A stretch of DNA of 64,000 bases from Amorphus orientalis (GTDB taxonomy: Bacteria > Pseudomonadota > Alphaproteobacteria > Rhizobiales > Amorphaceae). A program made the translations under genes and the position numbers. Positions 10,661 to 18,759 of the stretch are shown piece after piece. The number at the start of each line of letters is the position of its first letter. Within the stretch, counting starts at the first letter, position 1. The stretch lies in NCBI RefSeq assembly GCF_030814015.1, contig NZ_JAUSUL010000007.1, positions 1-64,000 on the forward strand, written 5' to 3'. Under the pieces are notes generated by a model. That model had not been told where the DNA came from and searched no databases. It saw nothing but the letters and a program-made list of their open reading frames with translations.

Positions 10661-12097
10661 ATGCCGGAAAGGCTCCCCTCCGCCGTGCCTCGCCCCAACG
10701 TCACCGCGCTGATCGTCGCGTCGGCCCTGTTCATGGAGAACATCGATTCCACGGTGATCGCCACGTCGCTCCCGGCGGTCGCGGCCGACATCGGGACGGA
10801 TCCGATTCGGCTCAAGCTGGCGCTGACCTCCTACCTTCTGAGTCTGGCGGTGTTCATTCCGGTCTCCGGCTGGGCGGCGGACCGATTCGGCGCCAAGACC
10901 GTGTTCCGGCTCGCCATCGGCGTGTTCCTCGTGGGCTCGGTCGGGTGCAGCCTCTCCTCCTCCCTGCCGGAGTTCGTTCTCGCCCGCATCGTCCAGGGCA
11001 TGGGCGGAGCGATGATGACCCCGGTCGGCCGTCTGGTGGTACTGCGGACGACGCCGAAGCCGGAACTCCTGTCGGCCATGGCGTGGCTGACCGTGCCGGC
11101 CCTGATCGGCCCGCTGATCGGCCCGCCGCTGGGCGGCTTCATCACCACCTATTTCGACTGGCGCTGGATTTTCTGGATCAACGTGCCGGTCGGCTTCGTC
11201 GGCATCCTGCTGGTGACGTTCCTGATCGACAATGTGCGCGCGCCGGAGGTGATCCCGCTCGACAAGGTGGGCTTCGTCCTGTCCGGCGTCGGGCTGTCGG
11301 GGCTGATCTTCGGTCTTTCGGTGATGGGTCAGCGGATGATGCCGCTGCCGCTCTCCCTGGCGCTGGTTATCGGCGGCGCGGTTTCCATCGCTCTCTACGT
11401 CCGCCACGCGCGGCGCACCGAACACCCGCTGATCGATCTGGGTCTCCTGTCGACCCCCACCTTCCGCGCCAGCGTGCTCGGCGGCTTCTTCTTCCGCGTC
11501 GGCGTGGGCTCGATCCCGTTCCTGCTGCCGCTGACGCTGCAGCTCGGGCTCGGCATGAATCCGTTTCATGCCGGCTCGCTGGTGTTCGTGACCGCGATCG
11601 GCGCCCTGTTGATGAAGGCGACCGCCAAGCCGATCGTGCGCCGGTTCGGCTTCCGGCAGGTGCTCGTGGTCAACGGCCTGATCAGCGCCGCGATCCTGGC
11701 CTGCATGGGCCTGTTCTCGCTCGGCCCGGCGACGACGGTCATCATCGGCGTGCTGCTGGTCGGCGGGTTCTTCCGCTCGCTCCAGTTCACCTCGATCAAC
11801 GCCATCGCCTATGCCGACATCGACCAGCACCGGATGAGCCGCGCGACCAGCTTCGCAAGCGTCGCCCAGCAGGTCGCCCTGTCGACTGGCGTCACCGTCT
11901 CCGCCTTCGTGCTGGAAGCGCAGCGGGCCGCCCGGCCGGGTACCGACGTGCTCGCCGGCGATTTCCTGGTCGCGTTCCTGGTGGTGGCGGCAATCGCGGT
12001 GTGCTCGGTCGCGGTGTTCGCGCGGCTCTCACCGGACGCAGGGTCGGAGATGTCGGGGCACGGGGGTATCCAGTCGACATCCGCCGCGCCACGGTAA
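10661..12097 (+). CDS. MFS multidrug-type efflux transporter (DHA2-like)
   Basis: 478-aa inner-membrane protein with many hydrophobic segments. The DHA2/EmrB-like signature is at the N-terminus: a helix containing NIDSTVIATSLPAVAADIG, then the loop GWAADRFGAKTVFRL (motif A), the segment RIVQGMGGAMMTPVGRLVV, and motif C-like ALIGPLIGPPLGGFITTYFDWRWIFWIN. It is probably a proton-driven exporter of drugs or other amphiphiles. The substrate cannot be read from sequence. It is divergent from guaB (237-base gap), with no membrane-fusion partner nearby. Confidence 0.88.
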   Translation: MPERLPSAVPRPNVTALIVASALFMENIDSTVIATSLPAVAADIGTDPIRLKLALTSYLLSLAVFIPVSGWAADRFGAKTVFRLAIGVFLVGSVGCSLSSSLPEFVLARIVQGMGGAMMTPVGRLVVLRTTPKPELLSAMAWLTVPALIGPLIGPPLGGFITTYFDWRWIFWINVPVGFVGILLVTFLIDNVRAPEVIPLDKVGFVLSGVGLSGLIFGLSVMGQRMMPLPLSLALVIGGAVSIALYVRHARRTEHPLIDLGLLSTPTFRASVLGGFFFRVGVGSIPFLLPLTLQLGLGMNPFHAGSLVFVTAIGALLMKATAKPIVRRFGFRQVLVVNGLISAAILACMGLFSLGPATTVIIGVLLVGGFFRSLQFTSINAIAYADIDQHRMSRATSFASVAQQVALSTGVTVSAFVLEAQRAARPGTDVLAGDFLVAFLVVAAIAVCSVAVFARLSPDAGSEMSGHGGIQSTSAAPR

Positions 12098-12107
12098 CTT
12101 CGGAAAA

Positions 12108-12695
12108 TCAGGTTTTCAGTTGGTCGTCCGGAACCCTGAATACCCCTTTGATACAGGTATGGTCGCGCACGCAGATCTGGATATGGGTCTTCGCTCGGAA
12201 GCCTGAATTCTCGTAAATCCGATCTCCCTCGACGAAGACGCCGCGGACGGTCTGAAATGGAGGCATCCCCGCTTCATCACGCACATTGTGCAGATGGTTG
12301 ATCACGGCGCAGTCCAGATCGCGCAGGAGCAGATCATCTCCGAGGCGGTTCTGGGGAACCTCGACATCTGCGACCCTACAGACGTCCAGGAAACTCTCGT
12401 GCGCATATTCGACCGCATTCACTCCGGTCGACGACAGAAGATCAAGACAATGCCCGAGTTCGATCACAGCCCCCACAACAGAGGGCTTTTTGATCTTACT
12501 CTTCGGACGCTGTTGCAGGTCCTGAACGAATTCAAGGCCTCGGAGCGGATTGGCCTCCCAGAAATACACACCAGATCCCAGCCAATCATAAGCGTTCTGG
12601 CTGGCTTGAAACTCGTGCCCGGAGAGGAGGTTTTCTGCGACGTCTTCGTCACAACCGTGATAGCCGAGGACGAAAGCCGTCGAGAGCCGATGCAA
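12108..12695 (-). CDS. putative ADP-ribosyltransferase-fold protein, candidate toxin
   Basis: 195 aa, from a TTG at 12695 directly after the stop of the upstream small gene; no ATG is available near the N-terminus, so translation is probably coupled. Seen: GYHGCDEDVAENLLSG near the N-terminus with His13, then WLGSGVYFWEANPLRGLEF with Tyr44, and KTHIQICVRD (Gln173) near the end. A YHG motif, a G-x-G-[IV]-Y-F segment followed by a helix, and a late polar residue is the pattern of ADP-ribosyltransferase-fold proteins of the His-Tyr-Glu/Gln type. That assignment is inference. Base composition is clearly lower in GC than its neighbours, suggesting recent transfer. The two-gene arrangement resembles a toxin-antitoxin module. 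Alternative: a conserved hypothetical protein with no toxin role. Confidence 0.6.
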   Translation of the reverse strand: MHRLSTAFVLGYHGCDEDVAENLLSGHEFQASQNAYDWLGSGVYFWEANPLRGLEFVQDLQQRPKSKIKKPSVVGAVIELGHCLDLLSSTGVNAVEYAHESFLDVCRVADVEVPQNRLGDDLLLRDLDCAVINHLHNVRDEAGMPPFQTVRGVFVEGDRIYENSGFRAKTHIQICVRDHTCIKGVFRVPDDQLKT

Positions 12696-12875
12696 TCAGG
12701 ACGCTTTCGGAAGCGTCGTCGGCGACGACCGCCGGTACGGCTTTTTCAGCCTGCCTTGCGAGTCGATGACGCCTTCATCGCGAAGGACTTTGCGCGCCTG
12801 GTCGGCCGTCTGCGTGTTGGCCTTGCCGAACGATTTCAAAGCAGCCTTGAATTTCTTAAGGTCTTGGCCTGTCAT
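12696..12875 (-). CDS. small basic protein, candidate antitoxin partner
   Basis: 59 aa from ATG12875 (MTGQDLKKFKAALKSFGKAN), lysine-rich and helical, with a tail LRDEGVIDSQGRLKKPYR followed by a Ser/Thr/Pro stretch. Small proteins with a central Ala-Arg-x-x-Leu helix and a closing G-x-L-x-x-Pro-Tyr motif are, from memory, common beside mobile or toxin genes, but no function can be named. Its TGA abuts the TTG start of the following gene, so the two are almost certainly co-translated. The frame is open upstream to 12989, but that extension is Ser/Cys-rich and unlike a structured protein. Confidence 0.6.
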   Translation of the reverse strand: MTGQDLKKFKAALKSFGKANTQTADQARKVLRDEGVIDSQGRLKKPYRRSSPTTLPKAS

Positions 12876-13007
12876 GATGTCGCTCTCGAAGCCAGGGTAA
12901 CGACAAGAATATGATCCCTCATCGGATCCGGTCAACGAATTCGCCCATTCGCGCGAATTGCTGCAGTGAGCCGAGCTGCAGCTGAGCAAAAACGCCCGAC
13001 GTCAGTA

Positions 13008-13733
13008 TCAATCCCGAGCCCTGTCCGGGTCCTCCGTCGGCTCCGCGCCCCGGAACCCGGTGGCCAGCACGTACTGCTCGGCCGATTCCGAGCGGCTCGC
13101 CTTCGGCTTCACGTGGCGCACCTTCTCGAAATTCCGGTTGAGCTCGGCCAGCAGCTCCGATTCGGTGCCCCCCTGGAACACCTTGGCGAGAAAGGTGCCG
13201 CCCGGCGCGAGCACCTGGCCGGCGAACTCGGCCGCCACCTCGCAGAGATGGATGATGCGCAGGTGATCGGTCTGCTTGTGCCCGGTCGTCGGTGCGGCCA
13301 TGTCGGAGAGCACGCAGTCGGCCTTCCTGCCACCCAGCGCCTCGACCAGGAGGTCCGGCGCGTCGTCGTCGAGAAAGTCCTTCTCGAACAGGATGATGCC
13401 CGGCATGTGGTCCATCTTCAGATAGTCGATCGCCACCACACGGGGATCCTCGTTCCCGGATTTCACCCGGTCGACGGCCACCTGGCACCAGCCGCCGGGT
13501 GCGGCTCCCAGATCGACCACCCGCATGCCCGGCTTCAGGAAGCCGTAGCGGTCGTCGATCTCGATCAGCTTGTAGGCGGCGCGGGAGCGGTAGCCCTCGG
13601 CCTGGGCGCGGCGCACATAGGGATCGTTGAGCTGACGCTCCAGCCAGCGCACCGACGAGGCGCGCCGCCCGCGCGCCGTGCGCACGCGTTCCTTCAGCCC
13701 GCGGCTGCCGGAGCCGCCCGGTCGTTTGGTCAT
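13008..13733 (-). CDS. rlmE: 23S rRNA 2'-O-ribose U2552 methyltransferase RlmE (FtsJ/RrmJ)
   Basis: 241-aa SAM-dependent methyltransferase that modifies 23S rRNA in the ribosomal A loop. Motifs: substrate/SAM entry [20 protein letters not shown] (catalytic Lys in YKL), SAM loop [19 protein letters not shown], the Asp of [19 protein letters not shown] (second catalytic residue), and Lys in [19 protein letters not shown]13733 is chosen over an upstream extension to 13874 because it overlaps the ppx stop as ATGA and leaves a normal family length. It forms a two-gene operon with ppx. Confidence 0.95.
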   Translation of the reverse strand: MTKRPGGSGSRGLKERVRTARGRRASSVRWLERQLNDPYVRRAQAEGYRSRAAYKLIEIDDRYGFLKPGMRVVDLGAAPGGWCQVAVDRVKSGNEDPRVVAIDYLKMDHMPGIILFEKDFLDDDAPDLLVEALGGRKADCVLSDMAAPTTGHKQTDHLRIIHLCEVAAEFAGQVLAPGGTFLAKVFQGGTESELLAELNRNFEKVRHVKPKASRSESAEQYVLATGFRGAEPTEDPDRARD

Positions 13734-14851
13734 GAAGGCTGTCCGTTCGCCCTTGCGGCGGCGGTTCGGTCCTGGGCCATCAGTTCCATCAGGATTCCCT
13801 CGCGCAGGCCCCTGTCGGCCACGCGCAGGCGTCGGCAGGGCCAGCGCCGCCGGATCGCCTCCAGAATCGCGCACCCCGCAAGCACGAGATCGGCCCGGTC
13901 GGCGCCGATGCAGGGGTTGGCGACCCGTTCGGCGAACGGCATTGCCAGAATTCGTTCGATCATCTGGTCGACGTCGCGTTCGTCGAGCCAGGTCCCGTCT
14001 ACACGGCGGCGGTCGTAGCGCTCAAGCCCGAGATGCACGCCGGCCAGCGTCGTGACCGTTCCGGACGTGCCCAGCAGATGAACCCGGCCCCGGCTGACGA
14101 CCCGGTCGAGCGCGCCGGCATGATCGAGACGCGCAAGCAGGCAGCCGACGTCCTCCACCATCTCCTCGAACTTGGCCGCGTCGACCTCGACGCCGCCATG
14201 GCGCTCGGCAAGCGAGACCACCCCCACCGGCAGCGATGTCCAGGCGCGGATGCAGCGGGTCACGGCCACGCCGTTGAGACGGTGACGGCCGGACAGGTCG
14301 AGCCAGACGATCTCGGAGGATCCGCCTCCGATGTCGAACAGGACCACGCCCTCGGCACCGCGGTCGATCAGGTTGGAGCAGCCGGCCACGGCGAGGCGCG
14401 CTTCGGTCTCGCGGCTGACGATCTCGAGCGACAGCCCGACTTCCTCTTCGACGCGGCTGACGAAGGCCGGGCCGTTCTCCGCCATCCGGCAGGCCTCGGT
14501 GGCGATCAGCCGCGACTTGAGAACACCGGCCTGGCCGAGCTTGCGGGCACAGACCTGCAGGGCTTCCATCGCCCGGCCCATGGCGGCTTCGCCCAGGGTG
14601 CCGTTGGTCGACACCCCCTCCCCCAGACGCACGATCCGGGAGAAGGCATCGATCACCCGATACCCCCTGCCCCGCGGCTCGGCGATCAGAAGGCGGCAAT
14701 TGTTGGTCCCGAGATCGAGCGCCGCGTAGCGACCGTCCGGCGGAGGCGTCCGCCCCAGCCGCCGCCCTGCGCCGGACCGGCTCCGGGAGGCACAGTTCAC
14801 CCCTCCGCCTGACGGGTGGTCCCGTCGGGCGGGTCGCTTCGGTTCAGCCAT
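13730..14851 (-). CDS. ppx: Ppx/GppA family exopolyphosphatase/guanosine pentaphosphatase
   Basis: About 373 aa from ATG14851 ([17 protein letters not shown]); the frame is open to an ATG at 14977, so the low-complexity N-terminus is uncertain. It belongs to the actin/ASKHA fold: phosphate-1 motif [18 protein letters not shown], phosphate-2 [17 protein letters not shown], and adenosine-like motif [18 protein letters not shown]. It hydrolyses polyphosphate and/or pppGpp. Family members differ in preference and the sequence does not settle it. The stop overlaps the rlmE start (ATGA), an arrangement I recall from other alphaproteobacteria. Confidence 0.88.
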   Translation of the reverse strand: MAEPKRPARRDHPSGGGVNCASRSRSGAGRRLGRTPPPDGRYAALDLGTNNCRLLIAEPRGRGYRVIDAFSRIVRLGEGVSTNGTLGEAAMGRAMEALQVCARKLGQAGVLKSRLIATEACRMAENGPAFVSRVEEEVGLSLEIVSRETEARLAVAGCSNLIDRGAEGVVLFDIGGGSSEIVWLDLSGRHRLNGVAVTRCIRAWTSLPVGVVSLAERHGGVEVDAAKFEEMVEDVGCLLARLDHAGALDRVVSRGRVHLLGTSGTVTTLAGVHLGLERYDRRRVDGTWLDERDVDQMIERILAMPFAERVANPCIGADRADLVLAGCAILEAIRRRWPCRRLRVADRGLREGILMELMAQDRTAAARANGQPS

Positions 14852-14977
14852 CGCGGCCAGGCCGCGTCCCTGCACGCACGCCGAGCTGTCCTCGGCGCCA
14901 TGCCGTGTCACGGCAGGTTCCGCTGACGCCGCATCGGCCCATCCGGCCGAATCGGCGTCGTCGTCCATGCCATCCAT

Positions 14978-15308
14978 CGTTCATCCGCTCCCGGCGACCC
15001 CGTATCGCCGCGCCCGTCCGTACCCACGGACGCGCGGCGGCAATGAGACCGCCCCTAGTTGGAACGAGTGTAGCAATCTGTGGGCCAAGCGCAAAACGCG
15101 TTGCACGCCCCGGTCGGAAATTTCGGTGCCGACAATCCGTCAGAGAGGCGTTGAAATAGGCGCCCGGCCACTTGCCTCGTCCGGCAAGAACGCTTATTGG
15201 ACACGCTCGCGCGATCGTCGCTTCCGAAGCGGCCCGCGCGGAATCGCCTTGGCCGTTTCACGGGCATGGCGGCGCCGGCCGCGACGGTCGGCAGGCCATA
15301 GGCCACGA
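14978..15308. other. intergenic region between ppx and tRNA-Val
   Basis: 331 bases holding the divergent upstream region of ppx and the promoter region of the tRNA gene. No convincing coding frame was seen. Short open frames here are Arg-rich shadows without ribosome binding sites. Composition is less GC-rich around 15060-15130. Confidence 0.5.
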
Positions 15309-15383
15309 GGGCGTGTAGCTCAGCGGGAGAGCGTTCCGTTCACACCGGAAAGGTCACAGGTTCAATCCCTGTCACGCCCACCA
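15309..15383 (+). tRNA. tRNA-Val (anticodon CAC)
   Basis: Complete cloverleaf. The acceptor arm GGGCGTG pairs perfectly with CACGCCC (15373-15379). The D arm is GCTC..GAGC, and the anticodon stem TTCCG/CGGAA encloses loop TTCACAC, giving anticodon CAC at 15341-15343. The T arm carries GGTTCAATCCC. The discriminator A is followed by an encoded CCA (15381-15383), and a short T run comes directly after. It decodes GUG. No other tRNA gene is adjacent. Confidence 0.97.
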
Positions 15384-15835
15384 TTTTTCCGCGTTCATAT
15401 CAATAACTTACATAGATCAAACGGCGCAGGACATTCTGTCCTTGGGCCTTTTTGGTAGCGCTACCCCACGATGCTGGGGAGGGCGCGCCGGCGTTCTTCG
15501 TCCGCTGCCCTTTTCCCGTCCCGCCTTCGGCCCCGCGAAGCCCGCAGCCTGGTGGCCGTCGTTCACGGCGTACGGCACCAGACGGACGGTCTCAACCAGC
15601 CACCACCGCAAGGTACGACCTGCGCGCGCATATCAAGGCGCAACCTTCGCGCAAGTTGCTGCCCGCTTAATGCGACCAGTGGATCGATGAATACCAATCA
15701 TTACCGGCGGTTCTCGAACCCTTCAGGCTGCATCGATCGCGACCGCCGCGCCTGAGTTGACCGCATCTGTCAGGCAGATCGCTTCAACGGGAAGAAGCGA
15801 CCCGGCCATCGGCTCCTCCCGCCTTGGATCCCCCC
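15384..15835. other. intergenic region downstream of tRNA-Val
   Basis: 452 bases with no supported gene. It starts with a short T run just after the tRNA CCA and contains one perfect 12-bp palindrome (listed separately). Frames crossing the region are Arg/Pro-rich and lack ribosome binding sites. The last part is the upstream region of the PAS chemoreceptor. No duplicated tRNA 3' end or integrase was seen that would mark an integrated element. Confidence 0.5.
15454..15465. promoter_or_regulatory. perfect palindrome resembling a LacI/GalR-family operator
   Basis: GGTAGCGCTACC is a perfect 12-bp inverted repeat centred on GCGC. Central CG-containing palindromes of this type are typical of LacI/GalR-family operators. 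No LacI-family gene or sugar operon lies in the window, so its role is unknown and it may be fortuitous. Confidence 0.3.
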
Positions 15836-17311
15836 ATGTTCGGCATGACAAAGACCACCCATTCCGATCTCGTCACGAGCGCGCTCGACCGCTCACTCGC
15901 CGTCATCGAATTTGGGCCCGACGGGACAATCAGGTCCGCCAACAAGAACTTCCTGGACTGCATGGGGTACACGCTCGGCGAAATTGTCGGCAAGCATCAC
16001 TCGATATTCGTCGTTCCGAGTGAGCGCGAGACCGACGAATATCGGCAGTTCTGGGAAGAACTGGGCCGGGGGACGTTCAAGCGCTCCGAATTCCGGCGCG
16101 TCAAGAAGACCGGCGACCACGTCTGGATCGAGGCGACCTACAATCCCATCCTCCGGAACAACGTCGTCGTCGGTGTCGTGAAGTTCGCCGTCGATATCAC
16201 CGAGAAGAAGCTCCAGGCGGACGCCGATGCGGCATGGCTGTCTGCACTCAATCGGTCCCAGGCGGTGATCCAGTTCACGGTCGACGGCACGATCGTCTCC
16301 GCCAACGCGAATTTTCTTAAGGCCACCGGTTATGCGCTCGATGAGATCGTGGGCAGGCACCATTCCATGTTCGTTGCCGAGGACGAACGGAAGAGCGACG
16401 ACTACAGGCGGTTCTGGGCCGCGCTGCGGCAAGGCGAATTTCAGGCGGCGGAATACCGACGGATCGGCAAGAACAACCGCGAGATCTGGATCCAGGCGAC
16501 CTACAATCCGATCCTGAACGAGAACGGCCACCCCGTCGGCGTGGTCAAGTTCGCGACCCTGACCGACCGGGTGAAGCGCCGCATGGAGCGCGAAGCGGTC
16601 GTGAAGCTGATCGCCGCCGACCTCGCCGAAATCCTCGGTGACATTACCCAGACGAGCCACCAGGCAGCCTCGGCAGCCAGCGCATCGACCCAGACATCGA
16701 GCAACGTCCAGGCGGTCGCGTCCGGAGCTGAGGAACTTGAGGCGTCCATCCGAGACATCAGCAGTCAGGTTTCCGAGGCACTTCGCGTGACCGAAGCCGC
16801 TGTAAGAAAAGGCGATCAGACCAACGCGATCGTCGGGGGCCTGTCGGAAGTGACCCAACGGATCGGAGACATCGTCGACCTGATCAACAGCATCGCATCC
16901 CAGACCAACCTGCTCGCCCTGAATGCAACCATCGAAGCGGCGCGGGCGGGCGAAGCCGGTAAGGGCTTCTCCGTCGTGGCATCGGAAGTGAAGCATCTGG
17001 CCGGGCAGACCGCCAAGGCGACCGAGGAGATCACCTCGCAGATCGGCGCGGTCCAGGGGGCCACCGCCGAAACCGTCGACGCCCTCAAGGAGATCGGCGA
17101 CCTGATCCACAGCATCAATGCCATCTCCCTCAGCATCTCCTCGGCGGTCGATCAGCAGTCGGCCGTCTCCCGGGATACGTCGGCGAACATGCATTCGGCG
17201 GCCGACGCGGTCGGGACGATCACGCAGAACCTGACGCTGATCGCAACGGCGACCGAACGCCTGCAGACCTCGACCCACAAGGTCAGCGAGGCCTCCCGGC
17301 GCATCGCGTGA
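15836..17311 (+). CDS. soluble PAS-PAS methyl-accepting chemotaxis protein
   Basis: About 491 aa, from ATG15836 ([17 protein letters not shown]); a TTG at 15824 is possible but less likely. It has no transmembrane segment. Two tandem PAS domains (about 15-130 and 135-250) are near-duplicates, each with a [VI]-x-F-x-x-[DE]-G-T-I-x-S/R-A-N start, a G-[YR]-H-H-S-[IM]-F-V segment and an I-E/Q-A-T-Y-N-P-I end. A short HAMP-less linker leads to the signalling domain (about 290-485), whose hairpin tip includes [20 protein letters not shown]. This is the architecture of Pseudomonas BdlA and Aer-like cytoplasmic receptors, which sense redox or oxygen state through a PAS-bound cofactor. No cofactor can be deduced here. 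It probably signals through the cheA system at the window start or another array. Confidence 0.92.
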   Translation: MFGMTKTTHSDLVTSALDRSLAVIEFGPDGTIRSANKNFLDCMGYTLGEIVGKHHSIFVVPSERETDEYRQFWEELGRGTFKRSEFRRVKKTGDHVWIEATYNPILRNNVVVGVVKFAVDITEKKLQADADAAWLSALNRSQAVIQFTVDGTIVSANANFLKATGYALDEIVGRHHSMFVAEDERKSDDYRRFWAALRQGEFQAAEYRRIGKNNREIWIQATYNPILNENGHPVGVVKFATLTDRVKRRMEREAVVKLIAADLAEILGDITQTSHQAASAASASTQTSSNVQAVASGAEELEASIRDISSQVSEALRVTEAAVRKGDQTNAIVGGLSEVTQRIGDIVDLINSIASQTNLLALNATIEAARAGEAGKGFSVVASEVKHLAGQTAKATEEITSQIGAVQGATAETVDALKEIGDLIHSINAISLSISSAVDQQSAVSRDTSANMHSAADAVGTITQNLTLIATATERLQTSTHKVSEASRRIA

Positions 17312-17361
17312 GACCCGGTTCGCACTGACGCGGTGATCGATCTCCGCGCCGATCCCGGGCC

Positions 17362-17961
17362 TTACACCTCAAGCCGCCGCAGGTCGTCGGCAATGCAGTT
17401 GATGTGGCCGTTGGTGAGCCGGTAGGCCCAGCCGTGAACGTGGATGTCCTGTCCCCGGTCCAGGGCGTCGCGCACGATCGGATCCTCCAGCACCCGGCGC
17501 GCCTGGGCTTCCACCGAAAGTTCGCACAGCCGATCGTAGCGGTCCGATACGCTTGCGATGGCGTCGAGTTCGTCGCGATGAAGCCGGGCGATGTCCCGAA
17601 TCGGCTGGAGCCAGTGATCGACCAGACCGCCCGGCGAGCGCTCCATCGCGGCGCGGATGCCGCCGCAGCCATAGTGACCGCAGACGATGATGTGCTGCAC
17701 CTTCAGCACCTCCACCGCGAACTGCATCACCGACTGGCAGTTGATGTCGGCGTGGTGGACGAGGTTGGCGATGTTGCGGTGGACGAACACCTCGCCCGGC
17801 GGCAGATCGGTGATGACATTGGCCGGAACCCGGCTGTCGGCGCAGCCGATCCAGAGATATTTCGGCGACTGCTGGTGAACCAGCCGATCGAAGTAGCCGG
17901 CGTCGCGTTCGACCTGGCGCGCCGCCCAGTCCTTGTTCTGCTGCAATAGATGCCTGAGCAC
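17362..17961 (-). CDS. can: beta-class carbonic anhydrase
   Basis: Zinc enzyme (199 aa) interconverting CO2 and bicarbonate. Zinc ligands and the catalytic dyad are visible: Cys and Asp-Arg in WIGCADSRVPANVI, and His/Cys in VCGHYGCGGIRAAM, separated by VFVHRNIANLV. GTG17961 (VLRHLLQQNKDWAARQ) is chosen because a GAGGAAG-type ribosome binding site precedes it. The frame is open further upstream to 18108, but that part is Arg-rich and not family-like. It is monocistronic and converges on the chemoreceptor gene. Confidence 0.93.
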   Translation of the reverse strand: MLRHLLQQNKDWAARQVERDAGYFDRLVHQQSPKYLWIGCADSRVPANVITDLPPGEVFVHRNIANLVHHADINCQSVMQFAVEVLKVQHIIVCGHYGCGGIRAAMERSPGGLVDHWLQPIRDIARLHRDELDAIASVSDRYDRLCELSVEAQARRVLEDPIVRDALDRGQDIHVHGWAYRLTNGHINCIADDLRRLEV

Positions 17962-18231
17962 GAGCGCCCTCTTCCTCGCTGAAATCGACCGGCGCGTTGC
18001 CCGTTCCTCTGATCGGGGCCGGTTGCACCACCACATCGCGCCAAACGTGCCCGCGAAGGGCCGGCTCCTGTATATCCGCGCGAAACAGGCGTGACCATCC
18101 GGGGGCATCGGCCTTTACCCGGACCGGCCCTCCCTGCAGGACCAGATTCACGATCCCGACACCAATCCGGAACTCCCGCGCCGCTCTTCTTTGCGCTATC
18201 AAGTGAGCATTGCGAAGGGGAGGCCAGCACC

Positions 18232-18735
18232 TTGGAAAGCGCGATCGGGTTTGTTCTGTCGAACTTCACGCTCACCGCCCTCGTTCTGGGGCTCGTGGCG
18301 TCCGCGATCGCGATCGCGCGGGCGCCGAAGGTAACGTACTCTCTGGTTGTGGAGAAGCTGTTCGCCTACTTCTTGCTTTTCTCCATCTTCTTCGCGCTGT
18401 TCTACAACTTCGTGATGCACGTCTTCTTCGGGAAGATGGCGGCAAGCTTCATCGGCTGGGCCGACAGCCCGTTCCAGGCCGAGGTCGGGTTCGCCTCGCT
18501 GGGGTTCGCGGTGGTCGGTCTGCTCGCCTTCTTCGGAAACCGCGGACTGCGGATCGCCGCGGTGGTCGGGCCGGCGATGTTCCTGTGGGGCGCGGCCGCA
18601 GGCCACGTCTACCAGATGGTGACCGCCCACAATTTCGCCCCCGGCAATGCCGGCATCATCTTCTGGACCGATATCCTGATGCCGGCGATCGGCTTCGTCT
18701 TCCTGTTTCTCCAGCGCGGCCAGGCTCCCCGGTAG
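18232..18735 (+). CDS. small polytopic membrane protein (DUF6790-like)
   Basis: 167 aa from TTG18232, preceded by the ribosome binding site GAAGGGGAGG. Four to five hydrophobic helices are apparent: residues about 6-30 (FTLTALVLGLVASAIAI), 45-68, 85-105 (AEVGFASLGFAVVGLLAFFG), 112-130 (AAVVGPAMFLWGAAAGHV) and 143-162. The second loop has YNFVMHVFFG, and the fourth helix ends GHVYQM. I recognise it only as an uncharacterised inner-membrane family. No enzymatic motif is visible. It is divergent from carbonic anhydrase (about 270 bases) and converges on the acyl-CoA ligase gene. Confidence 0.75.
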   Translation: MESAIGFVLSNFTLTALVLGLVASAIAIARAPKVTYSLVVEKLFAYFLLFSIFFALFYNFVMHVFFGKMAASFIGWADSPFQAEVGFASLGFAVVGLLAFFGNRGLRIAAVVGPAMFLWGAAAGHVYQMVTAHNFAPGNAGIIFWTDILMPAIGFVFLFLQRGQAPR

Positions 18736-18759
18736 ATCCGGGAGCGCAAAGAGGTCCGC

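Noticed and set aside
15309-15835. tRNA-Val as an attachment site for an integrated element
   Set aside because: No duplicated tRNA 3' end, integrase or phage gene was seen in the region that follows.
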